Positions 17,638 to 27,253 of a stretch of 64,000 nucleotides of DNA are shown piece after piece. The notes under the pieces were generated by a model, which saw only the letters and a list, made by a program, of their open reading frames with translations, was not told where the DNA came from and did not search any database. The DNA comes from Geoanaerobacter pelophilus (GTDB taxonomy: Bacteria; Desulfobacterota; Desulfuromonadia; Geobacterales; DSM-12255): the NCBI RefSeq assembly GCF_018476885.1, contig NZ_JAHCVJ010000001.1:930001-994000 (forward strand). Direction: 5' to 3'. Made by a program: the position numbers and the translations under genes. Each line of letters opens with the position of its first letter. The first letter of the stretch is position 1.

Positions 17638-18846
17638 CTATTTTAAGACATCGATCTCATAACCTGCCTGTTTCAAATGACCGATCACATCCTGAATATG
17701 CTCGTAACCGCGGGTTTCCAGTTCGAGGTGCACCTCGGTCTTGCCGATCGGCAGTGATTTGGAGCGACGGTCATGGGTGATCATCGAGATATTGGCCTTG
17801 GTCTCGGCAATCTCCACCGTCAGCTTTGCCAAAGCGCCCGGGAGGTCGTCCAGCTCGATCTTCAGCTTCAGGTAGCGACCGGCAGCCAGCAAGCCCCGCT
17901 CGACCACCACCGAAATCGTCTTGACGTCGATATTGCCGCCGGAGAGCACGCAGACCGTCTTGCCGGAAACATTCTCCACCTTGCCGGCCATCAGTGCCGC
18001 CAGCGGCACCGCGCCGGCGCCTTCGACCAGCAGCTTGGTCCGCTCCAGCAGGGCGACAATGGCCAGGGCGATATCCTCCTCCTCGACCAGCACCACCTCG
18101 TCAACCAGGTCGCGCACGATCGGAAAGGTGTTTTTCCCCACCCGTTTGACCGCAATGCCGTCTGCCAGCGAGACCGTGACTGGCGCGGTAAAGATTTTCC
18201 CCTTCTGCAGCGAGTAGTGCATCGATGGCGCTGCCGTCGATTCCACGCCGATGATCCTGACATGGGGGTGGGTCTCGCGGATCGCCGTGGCAATGCCGGC
18301 GATCAAGCCACCGCCACCGATCGGTACGATGATTGTGGAAAGGTCGGGGACCTCTTCCAACACCTCCAGCCCGATCGTTCCCTGGCCGGCCATGACCAAC
18401 GGGTCATCGAACGGGTGAACGAACAGGGCGCCGCTCGCCTTGCCCGCTTCCACCGCAGCGGCATAGGCATCGTCAAAGGTCCTGCCGGTCAGCACCACCT
18501 CGGCCCCATAGTCTCTGGTGGCAAAGACCTTCTGCGGCGGCGTGCTCTCCGGCATGAAGACCGTGGCTGCCACACCGAGCAGATCGGCGGAAAAGGCGAC
18601 CCCCTGGGCATGATTCCCGGCAGACGCCGTTATTACCCCTTTTGCCAGGGCCTCACGCGGTTGTGAGGTCATAAAATTAAGTGCACCGCGGATCTTGAAG
18701 GCGCCGGTCCGCTGCAGATTTTCGCACTTGAACCAGAGTGGAATCCCCAACTTTTCGCTGAAATAATGGGAATGAATCAGTTCGGTCCTGCGGACCCTTT
18801 TTTTCAGGCGATCACTCGCTTCATGGATCAGCTGCAAATCAAGCAT
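17638..18846 (-). CDS. ilvA: threonine ammonia-lyase (PLP-dependent)
   Basis: Deaminates threonine to 2-oxobutanoate, the first step of isoleucine synthesis. 402 residues: PLP-binding fold type II with the lysine in GAFKIRGALNF (K near 48), SAGNHAQGVAF for the phosphate neighbourhood, and the glycine-rich PIGGGGLIAG loop. The C-terminal ~75 residues form a single ACT-like domain (KLKIELDDLPGALAKLTVEI), the short TIGR01127-type architecture rather than the two-ACT form of E. coli IlvA. It could be named tdcB. The gene is followed two bases later by a convergent gene. Confidence 0.93.
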   Translation of the reverse strand: MLDLQLIHEASDRLKKRVRRTELIHSHYFSEKLGIPLWFKCENLQRTGAFKIRGALNFMTSQPREALAKGVITASAGNHAQGVAFSADLLGVAATVFMPESTPPQKVFATRDYGAEVVLTGRTFDDAYAAAVEAGKASGALFVHPFDDPLVMAGQGTIGLEVLEEVPDLSTIIVPIGGGGLIAGIATAIRETHPHVRIIGVESTAAPSMHYSLQKGKIFTAPVTVSLADGIAVKRVGKNTFPIVRDLVDEVVLVEEEDIALAIVALLERTKLLVEGAGAVPLAALMAGKVENVSGKTVCVLSGGNIDVKTISVVVERGLLAAGRYLKLKIELDDLPGALAKLTVEIAETKANISMITHDRRSKSLPIGKTEVHLELETRGYEHIQDVIGHLKQAGYEIDVLK

Positions 18847-18868
18847 TCAGTCTTCCTGTCTGTTAGCA

Positions 18869-19858
18869 TCAGTGGTCATGGCTGCAGCCCTGCCCATGTT
18901 GGTGTCCGTGTCCATGCGCGTGTCCACCGTGGCTGTGCAGAGAACTGGCACGGGGGCGGTGGTGGATATCCTTGATCACCGGCCCTTCGATGCACCTGGT
19001 GCATTCGACTTGCAGGGTGGTGTGGGAAATATGGAACCGGTCGAACAGCAGTTCCTCGATAGAACGAAGCACCCCTGCCTGCTCTCCCTTGAATTCCGGT
19101 TTGACATCGACATGAGCGGAGAAGGCCAGGATATGCGAGCAAATGGTCCAGATATTCAAGTGATGAACATCATTGACCCCGTCAACACTGATGATGGCAT
19201 CATGCACCTCATCGATGCTCATTCCCCGCGGCACTCCTTCGAGCAGGATATGGACCGATTCCCGGATCACCCGCCACGAACCCCAGAAGATGACGCAACC
19301 GATCCCCGCAGAGATGACGGCATCCAGCAGGTACCAGTGGGTGAAGTACATGATGACCCCGCCGATTATGACCCCGACCGAAGCGGCAGCGTCGCCGATC
19401 ACATGGAGGAAGGCGCTCCGGACGTTGAGATCGTCATGGGAATGCTGGTGAAGCGCCCCGGCAGACAGCAGGTTTGCCACCAGGCCGATGGCGGCGATAA
19501 TAAACATCGGCAGGCTCTTCACCTCTTCCGGATTCTGAAAGCGCACCCAAGACTCGTAGAAGATCCCCACTGCCATGAGAAAGACGGTGACTCCGTTGAT
19601 GAACGAGGCAAAGACCTCGGTCCGGTGCCAGCCGAAGGTTCTGGTCTCCGAGGCGGGCATGGCAGCCAGGCGGATCGCCGCCAGCGACAGGATCAGGGCG
19701 AACAGATCCAGAAATACATGGGCGGCATCGGAAAGCAGCGCCAGGGAGTTGGTCCACAACCCGCCGATCACTTCGGCCACCAGGGTTAGACCGGTTAGCA
19801 GGATGGCCCAGATAAAGCGGCCGGCAATGCTTTGATCAAGATGCGATTCGGCGTGCAT
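18869..19858 (-). CDS. zinc-type cation diffusion facilitator exporter
   Basis: 329 residues, CzcD/ZitB branch of the CDF family. Six hydrophobic segments; the transport site is HxxxD in helix 2 (SDAAHVFLD) and HxxxD in helix 5 (HVIGDAAASVG), the zinc pattern. A cytoplasmic C-terminal domain (about 210-300) ends in a histidine-rich tail (HSHGGHAHGHGHQHGQG) that can hold metal; in many relatives this loop is internal or N-terminal. Exports Zn2+ (perhaps Cd2+/Co2+) by proton exchange. Lies 22 bp from the threonine ammonia-lyase start and 13 bp after the next membrane protein gene, so probably co-transcribed. Confidence 0.92.
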   Translation of the reverse strand: MHAESHLDQSIAGRFIWAILLTGLTLVAEVIGGLWTNSLALLSDAAHVFLDLFALILSLAAIRLAAMPASETRTFGWHRTEVFASFINGVTVFLMAVGIFYESWVRFQNPEEVKSLPMFIIAAIGLVANLLSAGALHQHSHDDLNVRSAFLHVIGDAAASVGVIIGGVIMYFTHWYLLDAVISAGIGCVIFWGSWRVIRESVHILLEGVPRGMSIDEVHDAIISVDGVNDVHHLNIWTICSHILAFSAHVDVKPEFKGEQAGVLRSIEELLFDRFHISHTTLQVECTRCIEGPVIKDIHHRPRASSLHSHGGHAHGHGHQHGQGCSHDH

Positions 19859-19871
19859 GAAATCCTCTTTG

Positions 19872-20624
19872 TCAGAAGCCGATTGCTGCTTTCAGCGAAT
19901 AGATCGGCCTGACTGCGTATTCAGCTTCGGCAGTCACCGAGACCACCGGCAACAGCGCTACCTTCACCCCGACCACGCCGCGGGGGAGCCAGATCTTCTC
20001 TTCGCTGAGCGGAGTCCCGGCAGCTGTTGACAGGCGCTGCAAGTCACCCTTGGCCTTGCTGTCGATCCAGAGCATCCCGCCGCCGATATAGGGGGTGATG
20101 ATGGCAAACCCCTTGCTGATCGTGGCATCGATCCCGGCAGTCTGCAGGTCCAGATCACTGACCCCGGCCAGCTTGGTGTAGGTGGCCCTGACCCCTAAGG
20201 CAGGAGATAACGCCCCGCCTTCTAGGATCGCTTTGCTCAGCTCGAAACCATAGCTCTTGACGTTGCTGTCTGGGACATAGGAATACATGGCGCCCACGTC
20301 GATGCCGAACGGCAGTCCTTTGCGCACCCTGAGGCGCGGGTAGACGAGATAACCGGAGGCGTCATTGCCGAAGGCAGAGCGCCAGTAGCGACTCTCTTTT
20401 TTGACATCAATGAACGACAGCTCGACCCCGGCGTCAAAACCGGTGATGCCCAACGGCACCGGCGGTGCGACGTTTTTGTAGCCAAGCGCCGCTCCGAACT
20501 CTTTGCTGAGGTCTTTGAACTCCCCTTGCACAAGAGGCGAGACAAACCTGATATCCGCAGCCAAGACAGCAGTTGCTGACAGCAATAGCGATAATGCGGT
20601 AATAAGCAGAATGATCTTTTTCAT
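19872..20624 (-). CDS. secreted outer-membrane-like protein
   Basis: 250 residues from ATG 20624, preferred to the adjoining GTG because GGAGG is then 5 nt away. Signal peptide (KKIILLITALSLLLSATA) with cleavage near VLAAD; the rest is rich in beta-type alternation and ends in SLKAAIGF, an aromatic C-terminus typical of outer membrane barrels. No family recognised. The start of a likely operon with the CDF exporter, so it may relate to metal export, but that is only context. Confidence 0.65.
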   Translation of the reverse strand: MKKIILLITALSLLLSATAVLAADIRFVSPLVQGEFKDLSKEFGAALGYKNVAPPVPLGITGFDAGVELSFIDVKKESRYWRSAFGNDASGYLVYPRLRVRKGLPFGIDVGAMYSYVPDSNVKSYGFELSKAILEGGALSPALGVRATYTKLAGVSDLDLQTAGIDATISKGFAIITPYIGGGMLWIDSKAKGDLQRLSTAAGTPLSEEKIWLPRGVVGVKVALLPVVSVTAEAEYAVRPIYSLKAAIGF

Positions 20625-20756
20625 CACTTCCTCCTTGGGCTTGCCTGTTATGTAGAGATTGTATCAGAGGATCGCCGCATGGTCAAAGCAGATGCCGTTC
20701 TGCAGCCGCTTGCCTTGCTTTTTGCCCCCCCTGCTGTTATTGTTTGCACATATTAA

Positions 20757-21722
<966 letters not shown>

Positions 21723-21768
21723 TACCGCAATTCTGATCACCCATAAACAGCAGCCTTGAAAGAAAGCT

Positions 21769-22431
21769 ATGCTCGCAAAAGTTCTATCAAGCGCCGTCAT
21801 CGGCATTGATGCCATCCAGGTCGAAGTCGAGGTGGATATCACCCAGGGTCTGCCGCAGTTCGCCACCGTCGGACTGCCGGACGGCGCAGTCAAGGAGAGC
21901 AAAGACCGGGTAAAATCGGCGCTGAAGAATGCCGGTTACGACTATCCCCAGCGGCGAATCACCGTAAACCTTGCCCCTGCTGACATCCGCAAGGAAGGGG
22001 CATCGTTCGACCTGCCGATTTCCATCGGAATTCTGGCTGCCACCGGCGTGGTCAAGGGGAACCGTCTGAAAGAGTACCTGCTGGTGGGCGAGCTGTCGCT
22101 GGACGGCCGGGTGAAGCCGATCCGCGGAGCACTGTCAATTGCGGTCAATGCCCGGGAAAGCGGCTTGGCCGGGGTAATCCTGCCTGCAGAGAATGCCTGC
22201 GAAGCCGCGGTTGTCGAGGGGATCGAGGTGATCGGCGTTGCCGAACTGGCCGAGGTGGTCGAGTTCCTGAACAGCACCAGGGAAATATCACCGCATCGGC
22301 TCAATCTGGAGGAGCTGTTCAACCGGGAGGTCGGTTTTGGCGATGACTTTGCCGAGGTCAAGGGGCAGGAGCATGCCAAGCGGGCGCTGGAGGTGGCAGC
22401 CAGTGGCGGCCATAATATTTTGATGTTGTAA
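21769..22431 (+). pseudogene. comM: comM (yifB) Mg-chelatase-like ATPase, 5' part, cut by integrated element
   Basis: 220 residues of a protein normally about 505 long. The N-terminal ribosomal-S5-like fold (LPQFATVGLPDGAVKESKDR, RITVNLAPADIRKEGASFDL) and the start of the AAA module (EVKGQEHAKRALEVAASGGH) are intact. At codon 220, just before Walker A, the sequence runs into TAA and element DNA; Walker A and the next ~133 codons are found at 33664. ComM helps process incoming DNA at branch migration in competence and is a known island target. Removal of the element would restore the frame here, though comM is broken again at 34061. Confidence 0.93.
22420..22428 (+). other. attL core of the comM element
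   Basis: TTGATGTTG; the sequence to its left is comM (GGCCATAATATT) and to its right is element DNA beginning TAATTGCAAG. The right junction keeps a partly similar flank (AACATG versus AATATT). Confidence 0.85.
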
Positions 22432-22792
22432 TTGCAAGACCCATTAGAAACAGATAATACTCTCTTCTTCCAAAATCTTCCCAAAGCCTCTCCAGCACCA
22501 ACTCCACAGCGATTATATTCATATATTCAAAGTAATTACAGTGGATTACACCTCTACCTCTCCCAGCCCCGCCTCTATCGTTAGACTCCCTACTTGTTAT
22601 ATGGGGGGATTCCCGCACACCCTCTTCTCCGAGGAAAACTATATAGCCCTCCTCTCAGAATAACCGCCAGCATACCTAAGTAAAAAAATTTGATCCAAGC
22701 TTGATAAAATCAGGTCGTTTCCAGGTACATAAAATTAATGAGAGCGTGTTCACCATCAATAAACGCCTCGACCTCATTAATGGAGTGTACGC
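22432..22792. other. gene-free left end of the element, with inverted repeat before rep
   Basis: 361 bp without a supportable gene. Notable is an inverted repeat with arms ATTAATGAG (22734-22742) and CTCATTAAT (22773-22781), with a further partial GAGCGTGTT/AAACGCCTC pairing inside, ending 11 bp before the Rep ATG. This could be an iteron-like or origin structure, or the promoter operator of rep. The rest is AT-rich with nothing clear. Confidence 0.5.
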
Positions 22793-23854
22793 ATGACCCC
22801 AGACATACCCGGCATCAAATTCGATTGGATTAGCTTTACACTTCCGGCTATCTATAACGAATCCACATTACCACAGCTTATTGGCAATCTGTTTGCTACC
22901 CCGTTTGAGCTTTTCCACCTGCAGAACCGGAAGCGCAACTACTACAAACGGTCGTTCCTGCTGTCTGGTCAGAACGGCGATAAGCTCATAGAGATTTTCT
23001 GTGACCCGGACACCGACAAGAACCCCAACACAACCCTGATACAGATCAGCGGGTATGCTCTTTCAGCGTATGCAGGTAATCCGCTATCGATAGACGTGCC
23101 GGAACTCTTCAGGCAAGTGCTGTATCTCGGTGGCAAGCCTACCGTGCTGCACATCGCAATGGACGACACAGCGAACCGGTTGCCCTGGTCGGAGATTGTT
23201 GAGCTGTCAAGCCCCGACCGCTACCAAGAACAAATCGTATCCCCACTAATAAGACCTCGACACGATGGCACCCCACAACCGCCTATCTGTATCAATAACG
23301 AGACTGTTTACTTTGGGCGCAGATCAGGCCGGAACTCCATCTGCATCTACAGAAAAGATCGGCTGGAGCAAACCAAGTTCCCCTGGCTCCGGGTCGAATA
23401 TCGGACGCAGGACAGACCAACAGCCAAGGCAATCGCAGAGCGGATAGCAACCGGCGACGAACTCGGCCCTCTAGTTTCTGGGTTGGTCAGACGGTTCTTG
23501 GATTTCCGGGAGAAGAGCTACAAAACGAAGTACAACCGGCCATCATGTGCTTGGTGGTCTGAATGGCTTGGCAACGTCGATAAGATGATAATCAGCCGTG
23601 ACCTTGCACCACGCCGGAAGCCTGTAGCAAAGCCTAAGCGTAGCAAAACAATGGAAGAGCTTATAAGAGATTTCGACACTCTGATGGCACGACCTACTGA
23701 GTCGGATTTCCAAATGCTATCGGAGTTTTTAACGAGGCATGGCATCACAGAATTATGTAAATTCGATCAGCCAGCATCGGAACCGCCAGCTATACCCATC
23801 GAGTTGCTACCAGCCCAAGAGGTAAATTTTGCTCCCGATATATGGTTCGATTAG
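22793..23854 (+). CDS. Rep_trans-like replication initiation protein
   Basis: 353 residues resembling the replication initiation factor (Rep_trans) family of rolling-circle plasmids and phage: a starting DWISFTLP strand, the HIAMDD strand, VYFGRRSGRNSICIYRKDRLEQ and WLRVEYRTQDR, which match the family pattern of a YfG-R-S-x-R-x-Y-K run and a basic/acidic strand ending the catalytic domain. The tail after ~270 is basic (RRKPVAKPKRSK) and then acidic. In that family a tyrosine nicks one strand. Likely function is initiation of element replication after excision. Family match is by motif only. Confidence 0.72.
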   Translation: MTPDIPGIKFDWISFTLPAIYNESTLPQLIGNLFATPFELFHLQNRKRNYYKRSFLLSGQNGDKLIEIFCDPDTDKNPNTTLIQISGYALSAYAGNPLSIDVPELFRQVLYLGGKPTVLHIAMDDTANRLPWSEIVELSSPDRYQEQIVSPLIRPRHDGTPQPPICINNETVYFGRRSGRNSICIYRKDRLEQTKFPWLRVEYRTQDRPTAKAIAERIATGDELGPLVSGLVRRFLDFREKSYKTKYNRPSCAWWSEWLGNVDKMIISRDLAPRRKPVAKPKRSKTMEELIRDFDTLMARPTESDFQMLSEFLTRHGITELCKFDQPASEPPAIPIELLPAQEVNFAPDIWFD

Positions 23855-23994
23855 GCAGCCTGCAGAAAAACACTAGTAATATACCTACGCACTATTCACA
23901 GCACCTCCGTAATAACAGCCACTTAACAATCCAACATCAACCCCAAGCGAAGCCCCGGAAGGACGAAGTCCTGACGGGCAAGAAAGGCACAAAA

Positions 23995-24144
23995 ATGTCC
24001 ACCACTATCGAACAGCTCAGAAACCTCGTAAACAGCTATCCTTCGCAATCAGAAGGTAGAAAGGCAATCGGCGAAGTCCTCGACATCCTCGTTGACCATC
24101 TCGCGACCCTCTCAGCGGCAAGGGAGTCAAAATGCGCAAAGTAA
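23995..24144 (+). CDS. small helical protein of the element
   Basis: 49 residues from ATG 23995 (GAAAGG 7 nt upstream). Predicted mainly helical (IEQLRNLVNSYPSQSEGRKA, then IGEVLDILVDHL). No family recognised. It overlaps the next gene by 13 bp, and both follow rep, suggesting one operon. Confidence 0.5.
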   Translation: MSTTIEQLRNLVNSYPSQSEGRKAIGEVLDILVDHLATLSAARESKCAK

Positions 24145-24422
24145 TCGACCACACCAGCAACGACATAGCCACAGGCACCAAAGCAGCCCCTGGCGAAATC
24201 ACCCGGAAGTTCATTGACACAGGCACCGGCCCAACCAGCCCCATCAAATCCACAACCATCAAGGCAGGCAGCGGCTATGTTGTTCCAATGGCTGAGTGCA
24301 AGTCATGGGTTGAGCTAGAGGACGGCAGCCGGCTAACTGAAGAGGATTACGAGGCCATCGAGTGCAGCCTATTACTGACCAAAACCATACTCGACTTGGC
24401 TAAGTTGCAGATCGACGACTGA
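24132..24422 (+). CDS. hypothetical protein of the element
   Basis: 96 residues, start ATG preceded by AAGGGAG. Sequence is polar, with a Gly/Thr-rich first half and a helical acidic C-terminus (TKTILDLAKLQIDD). No recognisable fold and no membrane segment. Overlaps the upstream small gene, supporting translational coupling. Confidence 0.6.
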   Translation: MRKVIDHTSNDIATGTKAAPGEITRKFIDTGTGPTSPIKSTTIKAGSGYVVPMAECKSWVELEDGSRLTEEDYEAIECSLLLTKTILDLAKLQIDD

Positions 24423-24503
24423 CCACATAACCGCGCCGGTACTCCTCCGGTATGATGCAGCTCGCCGGGGGCTGTGCGGCTACACCCGGCAACTCTCCTG
24501 CAT

Positions 24504-24521
24504 GGGCGGCTCTGGCCGCCC
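24504..24521 (+). terminator. GC-rich hairpin between element genes
   Basis: GGGCGGC/GCCGCCC with a 4-nt loop, followed by an AT-rich stretch without a clean T-run. It may slow or end transcription after the 24132 gene or shield the next start at 24546. Confidence 0.4.
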
Positions 24522-24545
24522 AACATTTTAATCAAAGGATTTTTT

Positions 24546-24824
24546 ATGGCATTTTTAAGACGAAAAGACCCCACAGAACCCCTAGAATTGATCGTAGAGC
24601 ACCCCCAGCCAGCCCCGCAGCCTGTCTTTGTAGGCCCTGGAGACTTGCTGCTGTCACAATCCCCTGATATTACAACTATTTACGTCCACACCCCCTTAGA
24701 CTTAAGGGCTATAAAGCCGCCTTGCATTGTGCTGGACACGGACGGAAATCGGCACCAGATAGTGGAATACTGGTATTTATCCGCAGATGTGTATCGTTTA
24801 ACTTTGCTACGGGAGGTTGATTAA
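24546..24824 (+). CDS. hypothetical protein of the element
   Basis: 92 residues, AAAGGA 7 nt before ATG. Contains a Pro-rich N-terminal part (EHPQPAPQPVFVGPG) and beta-type alternation afterwards. The stop overlaps the next start by one base (TAATG), so the two are coupled. No family recognised. Confidence 0.6.
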   Translation: MAFLRRKDPTEPLELIVEHPQPAPQPVFVGPGDLLLSQSPDITTIYVHTPLDLRAIKPPCIVLDTDGNRHQIVEYWYLSADVYRLTLLREVD

Positions 24825-25303
24825 TGAGCGATTTTATCCAGTTTCATGGCCGGGAATTTCATTTTGCCGATGGGGCGACCTTCAAGGCGATCTACCACGA
24901 TGGCGACTCCGGTGCCAGCTTCGAGCTGGCAGCTACCGATTATGTAGTGCCTGCTGCGCTCCTGGTTGATGCTTACAAACAGAATAAGTTCATCATCGCA
25001 AACTGCCACCAGCACCACGATGACACCAACCCTGACAGCATCGGAGTGGTTATCAGGCCTTTTTCAGAAACCGTAGCCATTTCCAGGAAATTACCTGGAG
25101 CTGCTGAGCACACGGCAATAGCCTCCGATGTTCCGTACAACTTCAGGAACCAGTTGTTATACGTGCCATCAACCGCCGATGTTCAGATCGATGATATTCT
25201 CCGGGCCAGCAACGGCAAGTCCTATCTAGTCAAGGAGCTGGTTGTTGATGGTTTCGAGACCGGCCTGATTTACATGTTTGTGGAGGAGGTGTCCAATGCT
25301 TAA
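24824..25303 (+). CDS. hypothetical protein of the element
   Basis: 159 residues, beta-rich by eye, with a histidine group (NCHQHHDDTN) in the middle. No signal peptide or membrane segment. Coupled to the genes on both sides by overlap. It may be a structural or phage-type protein, but nothing shows its function. Confidence 0.6.
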   Translation: MSDFIQFHGREFHFADGATFKAIYHDGDSGASFELAATDYVVPAALLVDAYKQNKFIIANCHQHHDDTNPDSIGVVIRPFSETVAISRKLPGAAEHTAIASDVPYNFRNQLLYVPSTADVQIDDILRASNGKSYLVKELVVDGFETGLIYMFVEEVSNA

Positions 25304-25517
25304 CTGGATGGTTAGTTATAAAATCGAACTCGTCGATAGAGAGATCATCCGGGGCACTGTCGCTGTTCCCGCAGTTTCCAGGGAGGGCGCTCACCAAACT
25401 GTTGTAGCCTTGATTAGAGGCCACCACGATGAAAAATACAGCCGGCCAGACGTGTTCAGCGGATTCGATCCGCGAGATGTTGATGACATTTCGGTGGTAG
25501 TTTTAGGCCCAGCCTAA
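25296..25517 (+). CDS. small hypothetical protein of the element
   Basis: 73 residues from ATG 25296, preceded by GGAGGTG; the frame runs upstream but without a site. Begins MLNWMVSYKIELVDREI and ends in a strand-like VVVLGPA. Overlaps the preceding gene by 8 bp. Unknown. Confidence 0.55.
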   Translation: MLNWMVSYKIELVDREIIRGTVAVPAVSREGAHQTVVALIRGHHDEKYSRPDVFSGFDPRDVDDISVVVLGPA

Positions 25518-25560
25518 CCCAGTCGAATCGACGGGGTTGAACAAAATTAGATAGTTATGC

Positions 25561-25588
25561 CTAGAGCTGCCAGCAATGGCGGCTCTAG
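25561..25588 (+). terminator. strong hairpin
   Basis: CTAGAGC pairs with GCTCTAG, with a further partial GCC/GGC inside. A short TCGTT follows, so it may terminate the 25296 transcript; a site for a regulator is the other option. Confidence 0.4.
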
Positions 25589-25606
25589 TCGTTAAAGGAG
25601 ACCAGC

Positions 25607-25774
25607 TTGTCAATACATACCATTCGCTACGCTGCAGCCGACTACACCGGCAAGCAGACGACCGGCAGTATATCCATAATCGCTGCTTCTGGCCCAGTTG
25701 CAGTTGACATTACCTGTGCTTGGCTTAGGTTGCGCCATCTTGACCCATTAGTAGTCTCCTCAGAGCCTTTCTAA
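25607..25774 (+). CDS. small hypothetical protein, TTG start
   Basis: 55 residues read from TTG 25607, with AAAGGAG 8 nt upstream. Sequence starts MSIHTIRYAAADYTGKQTTG and has a GSISIIAASGPVAVDI strand pattern. A similar beginning, YKIELVDRE followed by GTVAVPAV, occurs in the 25296 gene, so they may be distant paralogues. No ATG is available. Low confidence because of its size and start. Confidence 0.35.
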   Translation: MSIHTIRYAAADYTGKQTTGSISIIAASGPVAVDITCAWLRLRHLDPLVVSSEPF

Positions 25775-25833
25775 GCTGTTTTCTTTTTATCGTCCATACC
25801 TAGACCACCCCAAAAACTATAAGGATTACCTGA

Positions 25834-26229
25834 ATGATAGAGCACACAACTTGCCACCCATACAATAAACACGTAGCAGTACCGCCAGCAACCGGACAGC
25901 AATGTCCATTTTGTAGCTCCAGCACCTACAAGCGCGGCCTACCCTGCGCCGATTGTGGAACCGTAGAACCCAGCCCCCGGAGTGACTACAGCGGTTCGAC
26001 TTTGCTAAGGCGACCTGCTAAGGCCAAGAGGCGCAGGCCAGCCTCGAAAGAATACACACCGCAGACCAACGGCGTGGATGGTATTAACCACGAACCGGCC
26101 CAGGAAGATGAATTGATGGAATATGCAGATGTGCTTGACCGGCTCGACGTTCCCTCCAGCCCCCTGGAATTCGCCGATGACACCTTGTTGCCGTGCCAGG
26201 ACGAGCTTAGCGGCATGCCTTGGGATTGA
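25834..26229 (+). CDS. zinc-ribbon-like protein of the element
   Basis: 131 residues. The N-terminus has two CxxC knuckles, CPFCSS and CADCGT, in a Cys4 zinc-ribbon arrangement, followed by a basic stretch (RRPAKAKRRRPASK) and an acidic C-terminus. This suggests a small nucleic-acid-binding protein. A strong terminator follows. Confidence 0.6.
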   Translation: MIEHTTCHPYNKHVAVPPATGQQCPFCSSSTYKRGLPCADCGTVEPSPRSDYSGSTLLRRPAKAKRRRPASKEYTPQTNGVDGINHEPAQEDELMEYADVLDRLDVPSSPLEFADDTLLPCQDELSGMPWD

Positions 26230-26231
26230 GC

Positions 26232-26256
26232 CAAAGGAGGCAAAACGCCTCCTTTG
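26232..26256 (+). terminator. terminator after the zinc-ribbon gene
   Basis: Perfect 10-bp stem CAAAGGAGGC/GCCTCCTTTG with a 5-nt loop, just past the stop at 26229. A second stem ACCCGGA/TCCGGGT lies about 25 bp further on. Confidence 0.65.
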
Positions 26257-26374
26257 AGCTAAAGCCTCGAAATTGTTCAAACCCGGATAGTTTCCGGGTC
26301 TGACTTACATTAGCTAGTAATGCGTAACTTATCTAAATTGTTAAATTCCGGCGATTCGCCTGAATTGACTCCCA

Positions 26375-26695
26375 CTAATCCAACCTCTCCGGCGCTACCC
26401 TCGATATGCGCTTGACCTCTGAGATGTTGCTGTTACTCACCCCGATCATGCTAGCGGCTAGGTCAACGGATCGAGGTGAGGGGATAGCTTCTCTCAACGT
26501 CGAGAGAACCTCTTGCTTGGGGTAATTCTCCCCGTAAAGCTTCCCCGCCAACCGTTGCCTCTCCTTCGCCTCAGCCTCCAGCAATGGCAGCATGTCCAAA
26601 GCAACAGCTGCCTTCTGGCTTGGTGTTAAGTGTCTCCGGTGTACATTCAGGCAAACGATAGAATTCACATGTGCACTATAATGCAGATGTAACAT
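26375..26695 (-). pseudogene. C-terminal fragment of a ParB-like DNA-binding protein
   Basis: About 106 residues from a Met at 26695 (the frame runs further up but lacks a site). LNVHRRHLTPSQKAAVALDM, LPLLEAEAKERQ and DLAASMIGVSNSNIS match the second half of ParB-like/spacer-DNA-binding proteins, including the helix-turn-helix. The usual N-terminal nuclease/CTP-binding part (GxxRRxA region) is absent, so this is either a truncated remnant or a shortened derivative. It could still bind DNA. It opposes the plus-strand gene that starts at 26793 across a shared promoter region. Confidence 0.6.
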
Positions 26696-26792
26696 CCAGC
26701 TATCATTAGCATAATGTGCATATTCACCGTTGACAAGCTGTATAAATAATGGTATAGCCTCCGTATTAATTTTAATAAAGGAGGAATTACCA

Positions 26793-26993
26793 ATGAACCA
26801 AACCCCCACCACACCGGCAGCATGTACAACCTGCGAACGGCACGCCGATCAGCACCCGGAACTTTTCAAGCTGCTCAATCCGACGCAGCGAGATAACCTA
26901 CAAATCAGTTTGTGCGTTAACGTCGATTGTCTGGTAGGTCATGAGGGTGAATGGGAGGATGAGGATTTGGAGAGGATAGCCAAGAAGGCATAG
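26793..26993 (+). CDS. small Cys-rich hypothetical protein
   Basis: 66 residues from ATG 26793, with AAAGGAGG 9 nt upstream. Contains CTTCERH near the start and LCVNVDC later, a four-cysteine pattern that could bind zinc. The C-terminus is acidic (HEGEWEDEDLE). Unknown function. Confidence 0.5.
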   Translation: MNQTPTTPAACTTCERHADQHPELFKLLNPTQRDNLQISLCVNVDCLVGHEGEWEDEDLERIAKKA

Positions 26994-27016
26994 GATTAAA
27001 TCAAGAGGAAAGGCTA

Positions 27017-27071
27017 GGGTATAATCTTATTATGTATAGGTCGTCCGAAAACGGACTCCCCGATTATACCC
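27017..27071. repeat. nested inverted-repeat structure
   Basis: Perfect 10-bp arms GGGTATAATC (27017-27026) and GATTATACCC (27062-27071) enclose a second perfect hairpin GTCCG-AAAA-CGGAC (27043-27056). It can form a two-level stem-loop or cruciform in a gap of about 230 bp between genes. It could be a replication origin/nick site for the Rep protein or an RNA element; the sequence does not decide. TATAAT inside the left arm could also act as a promoter -10. Confidence 0.55.
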
Positions 27072-27194
27072 GCAAAATCGATTTTTGTCAAGAGAATTCT
27101 CTAATGGAGTGCATTTTTCTGTAGGCTTGGCCTGATTGTTGCTTGTGCCGGCCCAGGCTTTCAAATTTCGATTCTAAGCCGTTTTTAGATCAAG

Positions 27195-27253
27195 GCCAGC
27201 CCTGACTATTCAGGCGCGTTAATTAACGCGCCTGTAGCACTTCAGGGGCTGGC
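27195..27253. repeat. large cruciform-type inverted repeat around a 24-bp palindrome
   Basis: CAGGCGCGTTAA/TTAACGCGCCTG is a perfect 24-bp palindrome at 27211-27234. Outside it, GCCAGCCCTGA (27195-27205) pairs with TCAGGGGCTGGC (27242-27253) with one extra G, giving a second stem. It spans the stop of the regulator gene that ends at 27223. No T-run follows on either strand, so it is not a plain terminator. Confidence 0.6.

Noticed and set aside
17773-19789. Plus-strand frames over threonine ammonia-lyase and CDF genes
   Set aside because: Antisense shadows of well-identified minus-strand genes.
22358-22618. 86-codon minus-strand frame across the left att site
   Set aside because: It spans the host/element junction and is low in coding character.
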